A DNA stretch of 64,000 nucleotides from the NCBI GenBank assembly GCA_039519185.1, contig CM076851.1, positions 55,410,751 through 55,474,750 of the forward strand. Reading direction: 5' to 3'. The translations under genes were made by a program, and so were the position numbers. This document shows, one piece after another, positions 22,568 to 33,889 of this stretch. The stretch's first letter is position 1, and each line of letters opens with the position of its first letter. Source of the stretch: Astragalus membranaceus. Lineage: Eukaryota; Streptophyta; Magnoliopsida; Fabales; Fabaceae. A model generated the notes under the pieces. That model worked only from the letters and a program-made list of their open reading frames with translations. It was not told the DNA's origin and searched no databases.

Positions 22568-25440
22568 ATATTTTTTGTTTTTTATTTTACAAAGGAAGTC
22601 TAATTCATTTCATTAGCAATAGTAGAAAAGATACATGTTGGAAAGTCCAAAAGTGTCTGAGAAGAAATTGAGAACAAGGCTACCCCGGCAAGAATATGAG
22701 CGACCTTATTAGTTTCTATCCTAGAGAACTCCACATGAGAGTTTAAACTAAAATAGGCAAAAGACTCGTTACATGAGGATAAAATACAACCATAATCAGA
22801 ATGAAATGTGGAAAAGCTATTAAAATCCTCAACTACCACTTTGACATCTAGCTCAAAAATGACGTCTTTGAAGTGGAGTTCACGAACCCAATCCAAAGCA
22901 AATAAAGCCCAAGCTCCTCTCCTTTGTAAACTTCAAGGACGGGCACAAACGATTGCATTTTCGCAGCTAATGAAATTCCTACAATCATCTCTAAGGCACA
23001 TACCAATTCCAACGTTATTTCCACCCGTATCAAAAGCAGCATCAATGTTGCATTTTACAAAGCCAGCAGGGGGTTTGTTCCACGCACCTGATGGGCTCAA
23101 AGCGGCTGGGTGCAATGGAGGAGAAAGAGCTGGCCGAAGAATAGAAGAGTGAGCTGCTTGCCACTCGGCCAAGAGCTGAATCAGCTGATTACCATGCACC
23201 AAAAATGTTGCTGCTGAATCCTTAGTATTATTCCAAACTAGCTGATTTCGACTAGACCAAATGCTCCACAGAGACATACACCAAGCAAGCCTATCATCTC
23301 CTTTCAACCGATCCAATACCTGAAAGAAAAAACTGGTGGCCAAAACTGATGTAGCATCTGAATCAGACACGACAGTTTCGATACCAAGCACTCTCCAACA
23401 ATTGGCAGCCACAGAACAATCAGAGAACAAGTGGACCGGTGTTTCATCAAAATCACCACAAAACAGACACACCAAAGGCACCTGCATGCCACGGCCAGCA
23501 AGAACAGTACGCATAGGAAGACAATTTCTGGCCAAATCCATAGGAAATTTTTTACCTTTGGAGGTAGCTTCAAGCTCCATAAGAGTCCCCAGCAACCATC
23601 TACTCGAAATTGAGCATTATGAAAGATATTTTGCATTACCAAACAATAAGAACTTCTAACCGAATTGACCCCGGACTTCTCACCCTTCTAGCTCAACAAA
23701 TCATTAGCTACAAATGAGAAAAGAGGAGTTTTCAAAACAGCAGCACAAGAGTGATCATCTAAAAGGAACCGTACCAAAGACTCGTTCCACACCTTCCTTC
23801 CACTAATCAATAAATAGTCTACCCGTAAAAGAGGATTGAAAAACTGGAGCTGTCTTGGCTTCACAAGAGTTCTATCAGCAGTCCATTTATTGTCAAATAA
23901 AGGAATCATATTCCCTTCACCAATAGACCACGTGGCACCTTCATGTAAAACAAGTTGGGACTCAAGAATACTATTCCACACAAAACTCCCATTACTACGT
24001 TTAGAGGCATTCAACAGATCGCCATGAGGATAAGCTTTATATAACCGTGAAATCAATAACTCAGGTTGAGTTTGAAGACGCCAAGCTTGTTTGCCCAATA
24101 AAGCCAAATTAAAAGCTTTAAGGTTTCGAAAACCCATTCCTCCCTCACCTTTTGGGACACAAAGCCGATTCCAAGCCATCCGACGAATTCCCTTATGACG
24201 GTTACCACTTCCTCCCCACCAAAAGCCGTTTAACAATCTTTCAATCTCTTCAATCAATGTAGAGGGAATAAGGAAAAGACTCATAAAGTAAGTAGGAAAA
24301 GATTGTAAGACCGATTTGATCATTACCTCTTTTCTGGCTTTAGTGAGCATCCTTCCACCCCAAGAGGTAATTTTTTGCCAAATGCGATCTTTGATGAATT
24401 TGAATAAGGCTTTATTACTCCTACCAACCATAGAGGGGAGTCCCAGATATTTACCAGACAAACATTAACACCCAACTGAGTAGCAATAGCATCTTTATCA
24501 ATCTGAGAAACATTCCTGCTGAAGAAAATCTCAGACTTCTGGAAGTTTATTTTCTGCCCAGATGCCTTCTGAACATAAAATGAAAAGGAACAGAGATAAA
24601 GGGTCCCCCTGGCGAATCCCTCTACCCGGGGAGATATGCCCAACACGGTCCTGATTAACAAGCACAGATAAGGAAACAGATTCAATACACATGCGCATCA
24701 ACTTTATCCACTGATCATGAAACCCAAAATTTCCCATCACTGCATAGATATAACCCCAATCCACCCTATCATAAGCCTTACTCATATCAATTTTCAAAGC
24801 AACTTCACCCTTTTTACCCCTCTTATTTTTTAGATAATGTATAATCTCAAAGGCTATCATAGCATTATCTAAAATAGATCTATCAACTACAAATGCAGAT
24901 TGTTCAATAGACACACACCTGGACAAAACAAGCTTAAGGTGATTAGCAAGTACCTTAGAAACAATTTTGTAGAGCACATTGCACAATGCAATAGGTCACC
25001 AATCAGCCATAGACTTTGGATTATCATTCTTTGGAATTAACGCCAAGTTTGTGTCGTTTAAGTCATGGGGAAGCTCTCCCCTTTGAAGCCACACAACACA
25101 AGTGGCAAAAATTTCGTCCCCATAAGTGTTCCAATACCTCTTGAAGAACCCTGGGTTAAAGCCATCGGGACCAGCTGCCTTATCATCATCCATCGCCATC
25201 AAAGCAGCCTTGAATTCATCCTTATTAAAATGTCTTGTTAACATAACATTGTTTCCCCCATCTAATTTTGTCTCCAAAGCTTGAATCACCGGATCATAGT
25301 CACCAATCTGAGTAGAAAAAAGGTTACGGAAATAATCCCTCGCAACCCGTCTAATGGAGGTTGGATCCGAAGCAATAGTACCATCATCAAGCTGCAATTG
25401 TTCAATGTTCTTCTTATACTTGCAAGTAGCATTGTAATAT
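22568..25440 (-). mobile_element. LINE (L1/RTE-like non-LTR retrotransposon), 5'-truncated and broken
   Basis: On the minus strand, frames from 25440 down to 22600 encode, in order: the stretch before the RT (DDKAAGPDGFNPGFFKRYW, LALIPKNDNPKSMADW); RT blocks (IEQSAFVVDRSILDNAMIAF, KIDMSKAYDRVDW, GIRQGDPLS); the post-RT region (KYLGLPSMVGRSN, WWGGSGNRHKGIRRMAW); a zinc-finger RVT region (VPLVCLFCGDFDETPVHLFS); and RNase H (FVKCNIDAAFD, FSRIETNKVAHILA). The T-rich run at 22568-22587 is the poly(A) end on this strand. The endonuclease is lost. The sequence jumps from LFILCSEG straight to KASGQKINFQKSE, so the catalytic FADD box is deleted. Confidence 0.9.
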
Positions 25441-25499
25441 AATAATATAATAATATGTACATATGTTAGCACAATAAAAAAGTTGACAAATCATAAACT

Positions 25500-26239
25500 T
25501 TAAATGAACAGGAGATCATTAATTTTTCAATGGTTATCTATAGTACTTGGTACTATAGAAATCTTAAACTTTGGGAGCATAAGGATGAACGAGTTAAAAG
25601 TATTTTTGTTTGTGCTCACACGGGTTGGGATACTTGGTCAATAATTAATTATTTCAAAAATAACTTGCAGAGGTTGGATCCAGTTTCTACCATGCATGTT
25701 AATGTGCCATTTTCGGTTTGGACAAAGCCATTGTTTGGCCTTGTTAAATGTAACATAGATGCAGGTTTCAACGGTGGTGGTGGTGGTGGTGGTGGTGGTG
25801 TTGGTGTTGGTATTGGTATTTGTGTTAGAGGACCTTTGGGTTAATTTCTGATGGCAAGAACATTGTGGAAAAATTCACAATTTAGTGTCAAAGAAGGGGG
25901 GCTTTTGGTCTATGGTATGCAATCAATTTGTTCACAAAGCTACAATCTTCTAATGTTATTTTTGAGATGGATTGCAAAACAGTTGTGGATGATGTCAATT
26001 GACATAGGAAGGATGCTTCGGAATATGGCTCTATTATTTTAGATCGTAAAAGGAACATTCATAATTTTTTTCAACTTAGCAAAGTTGTTTTTGTCAAGAG
26101 ACAAGCAAACATGGTAGCTCACTCATTAGCAAAGATAGCCATTGTTGAGTCCTTCTCAAGTTTTTACTTTAATTCCATATTGTATTGCTACATTTATCAT
26201 GAATGAAATGCACTAGATTTTTTCCTGTCAAAAAAAAAA
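25500..26239 (+). mobile_element. second LINE remnant, RNase H and 3' end
   Basis: 25530-25844 encodes FGLVKCNIDAGFN and GIGICVRG, the start of a plant LINE RNase H. It contains an expanded Gly run from a (GGT)n tract at about 25778-25813. Later frames give DGKNIVEKF, EMDCKTVVDD and RQANMVAHSLAKIAI, the rest of that domain, then AATGAAATGCACTAG and a poly(A) run ending at 26239. Frames are broken at 25843 and beyond. It faces the other LINE head to head and ends about 20 bp before the next CACTA element. Confidence 0.85.
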
Positions 26240-26479
26240 GTTGATAAATAGCACGGTACACTACAAGATAAGCCTCGTTTCCTACAAAACTTTCCGACGA
26301 ACTCTTATTCGTCGCAATTTCCGACGGATTTCCGACGAAAAAGTCGTCGCAAATGTTGAGCAAAAGAGGCGCTAAAATTCCCGCTTACGTTTGCGACGAA
26401 GTTGTTTTCCGTCGCAAATTTTCGACGGATATTTTCGTCGGAAACCTCTAAATGTCCGTCGCAAATTAACAGATCCCAA

Positions 26480-26990
26480 ATTAAAGGGAAGCTCTTCCAC
26501 AAACCTCTCATTTCACGTATTCCACTCTCACTTCTTTCTCAGTCGCCCTCGCTTTCACTTCCCTCACGCTGCTCCCTCTCCCTCTCACCTTTCACTCTAC
26601 GCCTCCGCCTCTGCCTCCACCTCTGTCGTTGCTCAGCCGGTCCTTATCTTCTCACCACCACCATTTCGTCTTCCCCTCTTCAACCACAGTTCATCGCCAA
26701 TCCGAACCATAATCAAAAAATGGCTTCTTCTTCTTCTTCCTCAGGCGCTGTCTCTCTCGCTTCCCTCTCTCAGTCGCATAATCGGTCCCCAATTTCTTCT
26801 TCCTCAGGCGCTGTCTCTCTGGCTTCTTCTTCTTCTTCTTCTTCTTCTTCTTCTTCTTCTTCTTCTTCTTCTTCTTCTTCTTCTTCTTCTCAAGTTAGTT
26901 TCTTCTTCTCTTCTTTGATGATTGTTTGATTTGGGGAAAATTGTTCAATTTCTGGATGAATTGAAAACCCTAATTTCTGATTTTTTTAAT
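26480..26990 (+). other. captured leader module, second copy, with expanded (TTC)n
   Basis: Matches 8213-8700 through CTCTCATTTCACGTATTCCA, CGTTGCTCAGCCGGTCCTT and MASSSSSSGAVSLASLSQSH to the GATGATTGTTTGATTTGGGG intron start. It differs by a (TTC)n tract of about 68 bp (26822-26889), short indels and substitutions. Two overlapping 175-codon frames here are by-products of the low-complexity sequence. The ATG at about 26720 is the likeliest start. Confidence 0.55.
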
Positions 26991-27061
26991 TTGGAAACCC
27001 TAATTTTTTTTTATTTGAAAACCCTAATTGTTCAATTTGTTGTTATGTTGCCATGAATTCA

Positions 27062-27343
27062 GGGAGTTTAAGGAAGCCAACAAGGTGGACAAGGAGTTGA
27101 ATGGTGTAGAATTAACTTCTGATGAAGAATCGGATGATTTTGATGATGTTGTCGTTGTTAGTGAGAATAAACCAAAGTTGAAGTCAAAGTCTCCGGTGAA
27201 AGGTGTTGTTGTTGAGAAAGACGATGGTGATGATGATGATGATTGTGTGGTTCTTGAAGGTGACCCTGAAAATGATGTCACTACTGTGCAAGAGGAACCT
27301 ACTGGGTCAGATGAGTTGCTTGTAGTTGGGGAAAAGGGTCAGG
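27062..27343 (+). pseudogene. captured acidic host exon, possibly RPM1-interacting-protein-13-like
   Basis: An exon bounded by ATTCAG and a GTATGT donor encodes FKEANKVDKELNGVELTSDE, an Asp/Glu-rich stretch, then DDDDDCVVLEGDPEND and SDELLVVGEKGQ. The DDDCVVLxGDP and SDELLVVGxKGQ words recall the front part of a plant protein family related to RIN13, in which a Cys/His-rich domain follows. That domain is absent here. Family assignment is from memory and uncertain. A 30-bp direct duplication (GCATTGGATTTTGTGGCTGT) lies at 28049-28108. 27360-28470 is otherwise intron-like. Confidence 0.45.
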
Positions 27344-28943
27344 TATGTAAACTCTAAAGTTTAAATCTTTTTGTTGTTTTTGGTAAAGAGAAAGCATAGA
27401 GAGTTAGTTTATTGCTTTGGGCAAGTATAATTCTTGATTTGTGATGGAGATATAGACGTCGATCCTACTTTTCTTATTTGGTGATAGGAATAGGAATTGC
27501 ATTTAGTTGTGATCTTGTGATTTGGATTGTATGTGTTTAATGATTTGTCCTTTGAGTGTGGATTGTCTAGGTTCATGAAATTCTTGCCAATGTTGGCCTC
27601 ATGGTTAATTCTTGTAGGGCATGGAATTACCACATGTGGAAAGTTAAGATGGCTTAAGAAAAAGTTTAAAAAGGTTAAATGTGTTGGCTATTGCATCTAA
27701 GAAAACATAAATGAAATGGTATTTAAAGATTGAAATTAGAATCACTGATCCTGAATGAGACCCTAAGGCAAAGTTAAATGTCACTATGTCTATGCAGAGT
27801 GTAGATGATATGGAAAGTATGGCTTTAGAGGATCTCTATCATAGTTCCCTATGTTTCAGATTGATGTTTACTAATAATTGGGAATAGATGTTCTAGGTTC
27901 AAACTAGGATTTGTTTTTTAGTTGAGGATTCTGTATATATTATGTATGATTGTTTATATTTACCATTTAAACCTCTTCACTGTCTTTTTCCAGGCCATGG
28001 GTGGTAAGTGAAAAAGTAGTTGGCCTCAAAAAAATCAAAGCATCGATAGGAGCATTGGATTTTGTGGCTGTATCTAAGGTAGCATTGGATTTTGTGGCTG
28101 TATCTAAGGAGACTTGTGGCTGAATTTTCATAAAGCTTTCAACTTTCCCCAAAGATACATATCGTTATCCTTTATTTTTCCCATTTTTTAATTAAATAGT
28201 TAGCTATAAAAAATTAGATACTGCTAAAGTAATAACATATGAAAGTTGTACAAGTGTTTTGATCAAACTTTTGTTGATTATATTTGGAGGTAAGTGCATA
28301 ATTTTTTGCTCAGGTTGATAAAAGTCAGTATATTTAGAATTAGATTTGTTAGAGTATAATACTTTTGTATTGTTGTACAAGCTATTAAGCTTGAGTTAGT
28401 TCAGTTAGCTTTAGGTAAAATTGTAAGTGCTCACTCTGTTACCACAACCATTTAGAAGATTTAATTTTTTTAAAATTTCCGAAGGATTTCCGACGGAAAT
28501 TTTCGTCGGAAATGGTTCTTTGCGACGAATTTGGGACGAACATTTGTGATGGATTTGCGATGAATTTGCAACGAAACTTTGCAACGGATTTCCGACGATT
28601 TTGCGACGGAGTCATTTGCGATGAAAAAATCAGTCAGAAACGATTTACGACGAGCGATTTTGCGACAGCTTTTTGTCCGTCGGAAACGTCAATTTGCAAC
28701 GAAAATCGCTGCATTTGCGACGAAAGACGCTGTTGGAAATCGTCGACTTTATTGTAGTGGTAATTCCCATCTTTCTGATTGACCAAAATTTGTTAAATGT
28801 ATATGCTTGTTTGTTTTCACGGTGAGCCTGTACAAACGTGCGACAACCTTGAACCTATTAGTAATAGCTTTTGGTTCAACGGGACCCTGTACCGCAAAAA
28901 GTTAACTTTCCAATCTTTGTTTTAGATTCTACTCACTCAAATC

Positions 28944-29957
28944 CAGGGGTGTCAAATGCTCCCATTGTCCACCATCCATCCGATCTGTCCATAAGAAAAT
29001 CCTATCGGTCCGTCCATTACAAAAAAAAAATTAATTGATTGGATTAGATCCACCTGTTGGACTTTGTAGATGGTTGTGATCCATCATTATTATTTTTTAA
29101 ATCTATTGGATAATTATACAAAATCAAAATTCATTGGATAGTTATTCAAAATACTTATTTTTACCAAAATATATTTTTAAAAATACTTCTCATTTTAAAA
29201 AAAAAATTATATTTAAATATATGTACCCGCCTTCAACGTTGGAGTTCTGTTGCCAACCACCGTCGACCGCCAGAGCATTGTTGTCGGTCGCCGAAGCACA
29301 GCCATCCGCTGCTGAAGCTCCACTACGGTAGCCGCCGCCGCTTGCCACCATAGAACCACCACCATATGTGTGTGTGTGTGTGTATATATATATATACATA
29401 TATGTGTGTGCTTCTTGGGTGAGAGACTAAATCAAATCCCTCCCCGGTAAAACACTAAAATTGATCGTAGGATATTGTGTAAAATGTTATGAGTAGTTAA
29501 GATTGAGTCAACCAATATTAAATCTCAACCGTTGATGAATTTTTACACTAAATCCTATTGTCATATTTATTGGTTCACCGACAATGGATTTGATTTGCTC
29601 ATTCACCTTAGAAGCACCCTTTATATATTACATATTTATATATAAATATAGAAAAAATTAAAATTTTGCGGTAAAAAAATTAAAATTCTGCTGTAAAAAC
29701 ATTAAAATTATGATTAAAAGTATTTTTTTTATTAAAAGATTTATTATGTGTTAAAAATATTAATCGATGGATTGATATTCATCAATAAAAAAATTGTTAA
29801 TAGATGGATAGGATGGTTTTTTTGTCTAGTGGATGGATTGGGTTTGATATCTTTAATACCTTTTAAATGGATATAAATGGATAATTAGATTTTTTTTCAA
29901 TCTATTCATTATAATCCAAATCAAAATCCATTCAATCTATCTATTTTGACACCCCTA
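28944..29957. mobile_element. hAT-like MITE family member, 1.0 kb
   Basis: Left CAGGGGTGTCAAATG and right TTTTGACACCCCTA form an imperfect terminal inverted repeat of the (C/T)AGGGGTGTCAAA type common in plant hAT elements. The flanking octamers CTCAAATC and CTAAAAGC agree at 6 of 8 positions. No transposase. The interior contains repeated ATCCATTGGAT-type words, a (TG)n(TA)n run at 29366-29404 and a nested small MITE. Confidence 0.6.
29405..29620. mobile_element. nested MITE with GTGCTTCT termini
   Basis: Left GTGCTTCTTGGGTGAG and AAATCAAATCC are mirrored by the right end, which on the minus strand reads GTGCTTCTAAGGTGAATGAG then AAATCAAATCC. About 210 bp, no coding capacity, inside the hAT-like element. 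Confidence 0.6.
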
Positions 29958-31675
29958 CTAAAAGCCCAATTTGAAAATCCCATTTAGAAAAGCAACATAT
30001 GCATTTTTTATCGATAAGGAACACATGCATTCAAACTACAACTATGAAAGGTGAATAAAATCTAAGCCAAAGATTTTCTAAATGAAATCTAGAGTGAAAC
30101 TGTAATTCGGTTGAGTTTACATTATTTGAAGTAGGCATTCGAATCAAATTCAAATACCTCGTATAAAAGTCTTTTCTTTTCTATTGTTTTGAGCGATAAC
30201 TGGGTTTAGATTTTCTTTTTTATTGTTTTGAGCGATAACTGGGTTTAGATTTCATCTTAAGGTCATAAGTTCAAATTTTGAATGTGGTAAAAACTCAATT
30301 GGAAGGAGAGACTTACACGGACCAACAAAGTCATATACTCATGACAAGTCAGATTCTCTGATTTACATTAGTCACTAGCAAAGTTGGTGTTGTTTTCCAA
30401 TCACACGATGACACATGGATTAGTATTTTAAAACCTAACTAAAAAATAATGGATAATAATAATCATAATACCAACAAATCAACGTGTAATAGCGTGATTG
30501 AAAAATAATACCAACTATAAGAGTTTTGGATGTAGTTTTACTAAACTTATTTCTACTCACTGCTCTTGGGTTCGATTCTTGCCGTGGACAAATTCGATGT
30601 TGTTCAGTACGAAATTTGATCTTAAACACGAGCAGAGATTAGTCATTTGCTGAAAATGTTGAGACACTCTATGGGTAGTCAACTATAGTGCGAAAAAAAA
30701 AACTTATTTCCAACCCAAATATAATAAATATCAGTAAAAAAAAATGGTCACTTGATCTGTTTAATCGATCAAAGAATAGAAATATGTGCAACTGAAAAGC
30801 TTTTATCGCTGTACCCGAAATAAAAACTTTTTTGACAGACACAACACAACTCCAAGAGTATCATGGTTGGGGAAAGAAAGAAAGAAGACATATCGATTTA
30901 CTATGCTTGATTAGATATTAATTGGAGAAAGACAATTCAGGAGTGATTCATCTAATCACTCGATCCCCCATCGTACAATTTGTTGGAAGAAAATTAAATG
31001 GTCAAAGTGTCGTTAGCCAATTTAGCCTCGGGTTAATTTTCTTTTGATGTTTCAATTAATCAGTTCGGCTCATACTATAGGTAGTTATCCCTCATTTCAT
31101 ACTTATTAAGAAAATTAATTAATTTTATATAAAAAAAAATTATGAATAAATTTATTAAATTAACTTTTATTAATGACATTATAAAGATAAATTAGTAAAT
31201 TTATAAAAAATATATTATTAAATAATAAAAAGTATGATAAAAAAATATTAATATTTTATTTGAATTCTAAAAAATCATGTTTTATAAGACTATTTTTATT
31301 GGCCGAGAAGTCATTGAAATTCTAAGAATAATTGTCTTAACTTAAACCAATTTTAGGGTCACATCCCCAATTTTGTAGGGACCGTGTCTTCTTTTTGTTC
31401 CAAGCAGCAGCACTGGTGCAGTACCGTAGTCTGTAGTATAGCTGGGCTGCAGAAGAGGGGGACATCTGATACCACAAACTTCACCAGTCTTTTTCCTTAC
31501 TGCACTCTGCAAACACCTCTTTATGTCCATTCTCATAAAGTTAATTAATGATTAATGATAAAAGATTATTTTTTTCTGAGGAAAAATGAAAAAAGATTAC
31601 ATCATCATGTACATTTTATAAAATTAAAAATATTCTCATTATATAAGAACAAAACAGCTGGACCGTTTCATATTA
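29958..31675. other. gene-free interval with short duplications and SINE-like pieces
   Basis: No gene seen. A direct repeat of TATTGTTTTGAGCGATAACT lies at about 30180-30250. A piece at 30540-30705 has a box-B-like GGGTTCGATTCTTGC followed by a poly(A) run at about 30694, suggesting a tRNA-derived SINE. 31080-31280 resembles the Stowaway-type sequence that follows, but decayed. 31342-31536 has a small minus-strand frame without recognised homology. Confidence 0.4.
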
Positions 31676-31943
31676 CTCCCTCGGTTCAATATTACATGAT
31701 ATCACATAAATTAAAAAAAGTAGTTAATTTTATATGAGAAGAAATTTTTTGAATTTCTTTATAAAATTATACTTCATTAATAAAATTGAAAAGATAAATT
31801 TAATAGATTTTAAAGAAGAGAGATTATTAAATGAAGAGTAAGATAGGAAAAAAATATTAATGATGTATTGGTAATATAAAACATCATATAATATGAGACA
31901 ATACTTTTTGATTAGGACGACATATACTATGGGACAGAGGGAG
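31676..31943. mobile_element. Stowaway (Tc1/mariner) MITE
   Basis: CTCCCTCGGTTCAATA at the left and GGGACAGAGGGAG at the right are the standard Stowaway termini (CTCCCTCYGT). TA lies on both sides (31674-31675, 31944-31945). 268 bp, A+T-rich, non-coding. Confidence 0.85.
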
Positions 31944-31996
31944 TATATGACATTTTTGTCATTTCACACAAACTAAGAAAAGTAGTTACTTTTATA

Positions 31997-32467
31997 TAGG
32001 CATGGCAACATAACCCGAACCCGCTGGTATCCACTCGACCCCGCCCCGAGGTTGACGGGGAAAACCCATTTTGACTGGGGACGGGGTTGGGTTCGGGGAT
32101 GTCGATACCCACCCCGAACCCGCTCGACAAAACATAAATTAATTATTTTATTTTATTATATGCATATTTACTCATTCATTTTGTTTCATTAATTTTGTTT
32201 ATTTTTAATTTTGATCTATTTCCTATAGAAAAATCTATTTTAATACTTTTAACTTTATTTTATCATTGTATAATTATTATTATTTTATTTTATTAATTAT
32301 TATAAATATATTTTTTGTATTTTTCCAATAAATTGTGGCGGAAACGGGTACCCGCGAGGAACCCGTCCCCGTTTGGGATGGGGTTGGGGGATGCAATACC
32401 CGACCCCAATAGAGGTAGGGGCGGGGAATGCCAAACCCGCCCCCGACCCGCCCAGTTGCCATGCCTA
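31997..32467. mobile_element. hAT MITE, 471 bp
   Basis: Perfect 13-bp termini TAGGCATGGCAAC and GTTGCCATGCCTA, with exact 8-bp target duplication CTTTTATA at 31989-31996 and 32468-32475. Subterminal regions are G+C-rich, with CCCGAACCCG-type words pointing inward from both ends; the centre is very A+T-rich. No coding capacity. Confidence 0.93.
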
Positions 32468-32545
32468 CTTTTATATGGAAAAGATAAATTATGAATTACT
32501 TTACAAAACTACCCTTCATTAATGTCATGGAGAAGATAAATTAAT

Positions 32546-33331
32546 GGCTAAATAGCACTTTTGGTTCTTTATATTTGCTCCAGATTTCACTTTGGTCATT
32601 TATCTTTTTTTTGGTCCGTTTTGGTCCCTCGTGTTTTGTTTTTGTTTCATTTTGGTCTCTCACATTAGTTTTGACTAACGGACGCCACGCTGGCAGTTAA
32701 CTGTTGACGTGGCGTCCGTTATTAATTAAGTGATGTGGCATTTATCCTTTTTTAAATTTTAAAAACACAATTCTTCAACAATTCACTAACAGATCTTCAT
32801 CATCATCAAATGAACCCAGTTCTCGTTTTGAACAATTCAGTAACAGATCTTCATCATCATCAAACGAACCCAGTTCAAAACGAAAAACTGTTCAACAATT
32901 CAGTAACAGATCTTCATCATCATCATCAAGCGAACCCAGTTCAAAACGAAGATGCAGTAACAGATCTTCCAGAAAACGAAGATGCAGTAACAGATCTGAA
33001 AGTTTTCAATGTCCAGAAAACGAACCCAGTTCTCTCACTGCCTCTCTTCGTTTTTTGTTTCTCTCTCTCATTTCTCAGATCCAGTAACAGATCCCTCTCA
33101 TTTCATAATGGAAACTTCTCAGATCCAGGAAGAACGAAACCCAGAAACCCAGAAACCCCAGGAAGAACGAAACCCAGAAACGAAAACGAAACCCCAGGAA
33201 GAACGAAACCCAAATCGAAGAAGATGAAAACGAAGAAGACGAAGATGAACACAAATAAACGAAGAAGATGAAGGATCTGTTCTTTCGATTTGTTCTTGAA
33301 TCCACTTTTAATTTCGATTTCAACGGATCTG

Positions 33332-33385
<54 letters not shown>

Positions 33386-33744
33386 GAGAGACGAGAGATG
33401 AAGGAGGAACATAACGTATTGAGAGAGACGAGACATGAAGAAGGAAGAAAACGGATCTGAGAGAGAGAGATGAGACATGAAGGAGGAAGAAAACGGATCT
33501 GAAATGTTGTTGAACACCTGCAAACGAATTGAACAGAGCTGGAATGTTGTAGAACACTATTAATGAATAACGGACGCCACATCAACAGTTAACTGCCAGC
33601 GTGGCGCCCGTTAGTCAAAACTAACGTCAGAGACCAAAATGAAACAAAAATGAAACATGAGGGACCAAAACGGACCAAAAAAAAAGATAAAGGACCAAAG
33701 TGAAATCTGGAGCAAATATAAAAGACCAAAAGTGCTATTTAGCC
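32546..33744. mobile_element. Mutator-like element with about 190-bp terminal inverted repeats
   Basis: GGCTAAATAGCACTTTTGGT at the left and its mirror at the right continue as inverted repeats for about 190 bp (32546-32737 and 33557-33744). The flanks carry the exact 9-bp duplication TAAATTAAT (32537-32545 and 33745-33753), diagnostic of Mutator-like elements. The interior has tandem repeats with ACAGATCTTCATCATCATC, giving a repetitive frame at 32810-33271, and an (AG)n run at 33337-33384. No transposase. Confidence 0.95.
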
Positions 33745-33889
33745 TAAATTAATAGAATTTGAAGAAGAAATATTATTAAATTAAGAAATGTATGATAGAA
33801 AAAGTAGTATTAATGTTGCATTGGTTTTGTAAAAATTATGAGACAAATTCTTTTGGCTAAAACAACATATAATATGAGACGGGGGAATT

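Larger units (their letters stand above)
26259..28759. mobile_element. complete CACTA element (2.5 kb) with a captured leader and unknown host exon
   Basis: Left end CACTACAAGATAAGCC at 26259. Right end, read on the minus strand from 28759, CACTACAATAAAGTCGACG. The flanking duplication is GTA (26256-26258 and 28760-28762). Subterminal regions (26280-26465 and 28470-28740) are full of TTTGCGACGA / TTTCCGACGG words in both orientations, unlike the TGTTGC words of the larger element. There is no transposase gene, so it is non-autonomous. The interior has the leader module and one acidic exon, then intron-like sequence. Confidence 0.92.
31946..33887. mobile_element. second Stowaway-like MITE, broken by two later insertions
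   Basis: Pieces 31946-31996, 32468-32545 and 33745-33887, read together, run parallel to 31676-31943: AAAAGTAGTTACTTTTATAT, then the CCTTCATTAATG stretch, then AATAGAATTTGAAGAAG and ATAATATGAGACGGGGGA. Its left terminus is missing or merged with the first MITE. The interruptions are the hAT MITE and the MULE listed separately. Confidence 0.65.

Noticed and set aside
22568..26239. Single LINE with twin-priming 5' inversion
   Set aside because: Both arms carry the 3'-most RNase H region, so they are separate copies.
26391..26929. Two overlapping 175-codon plus-strand frames as a real gene
   Set aside because: Low-complexity leader module with a (TTC)n expansion in a non-autonomous CACTA element; both frames are open for compositional reasons.
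27024..27281. Minus-strand Ser/Thr-rich frame of 85 codons
   Set aside because: Exact antisense of the acidic captured exon, whose plus-strand frame has splice borders and conserved words.
33075..33585. Two 160-codon minus-strand frames
   Set aside because: They are antisense to the MULE interior and come from (TC)n and other tandem repeats.
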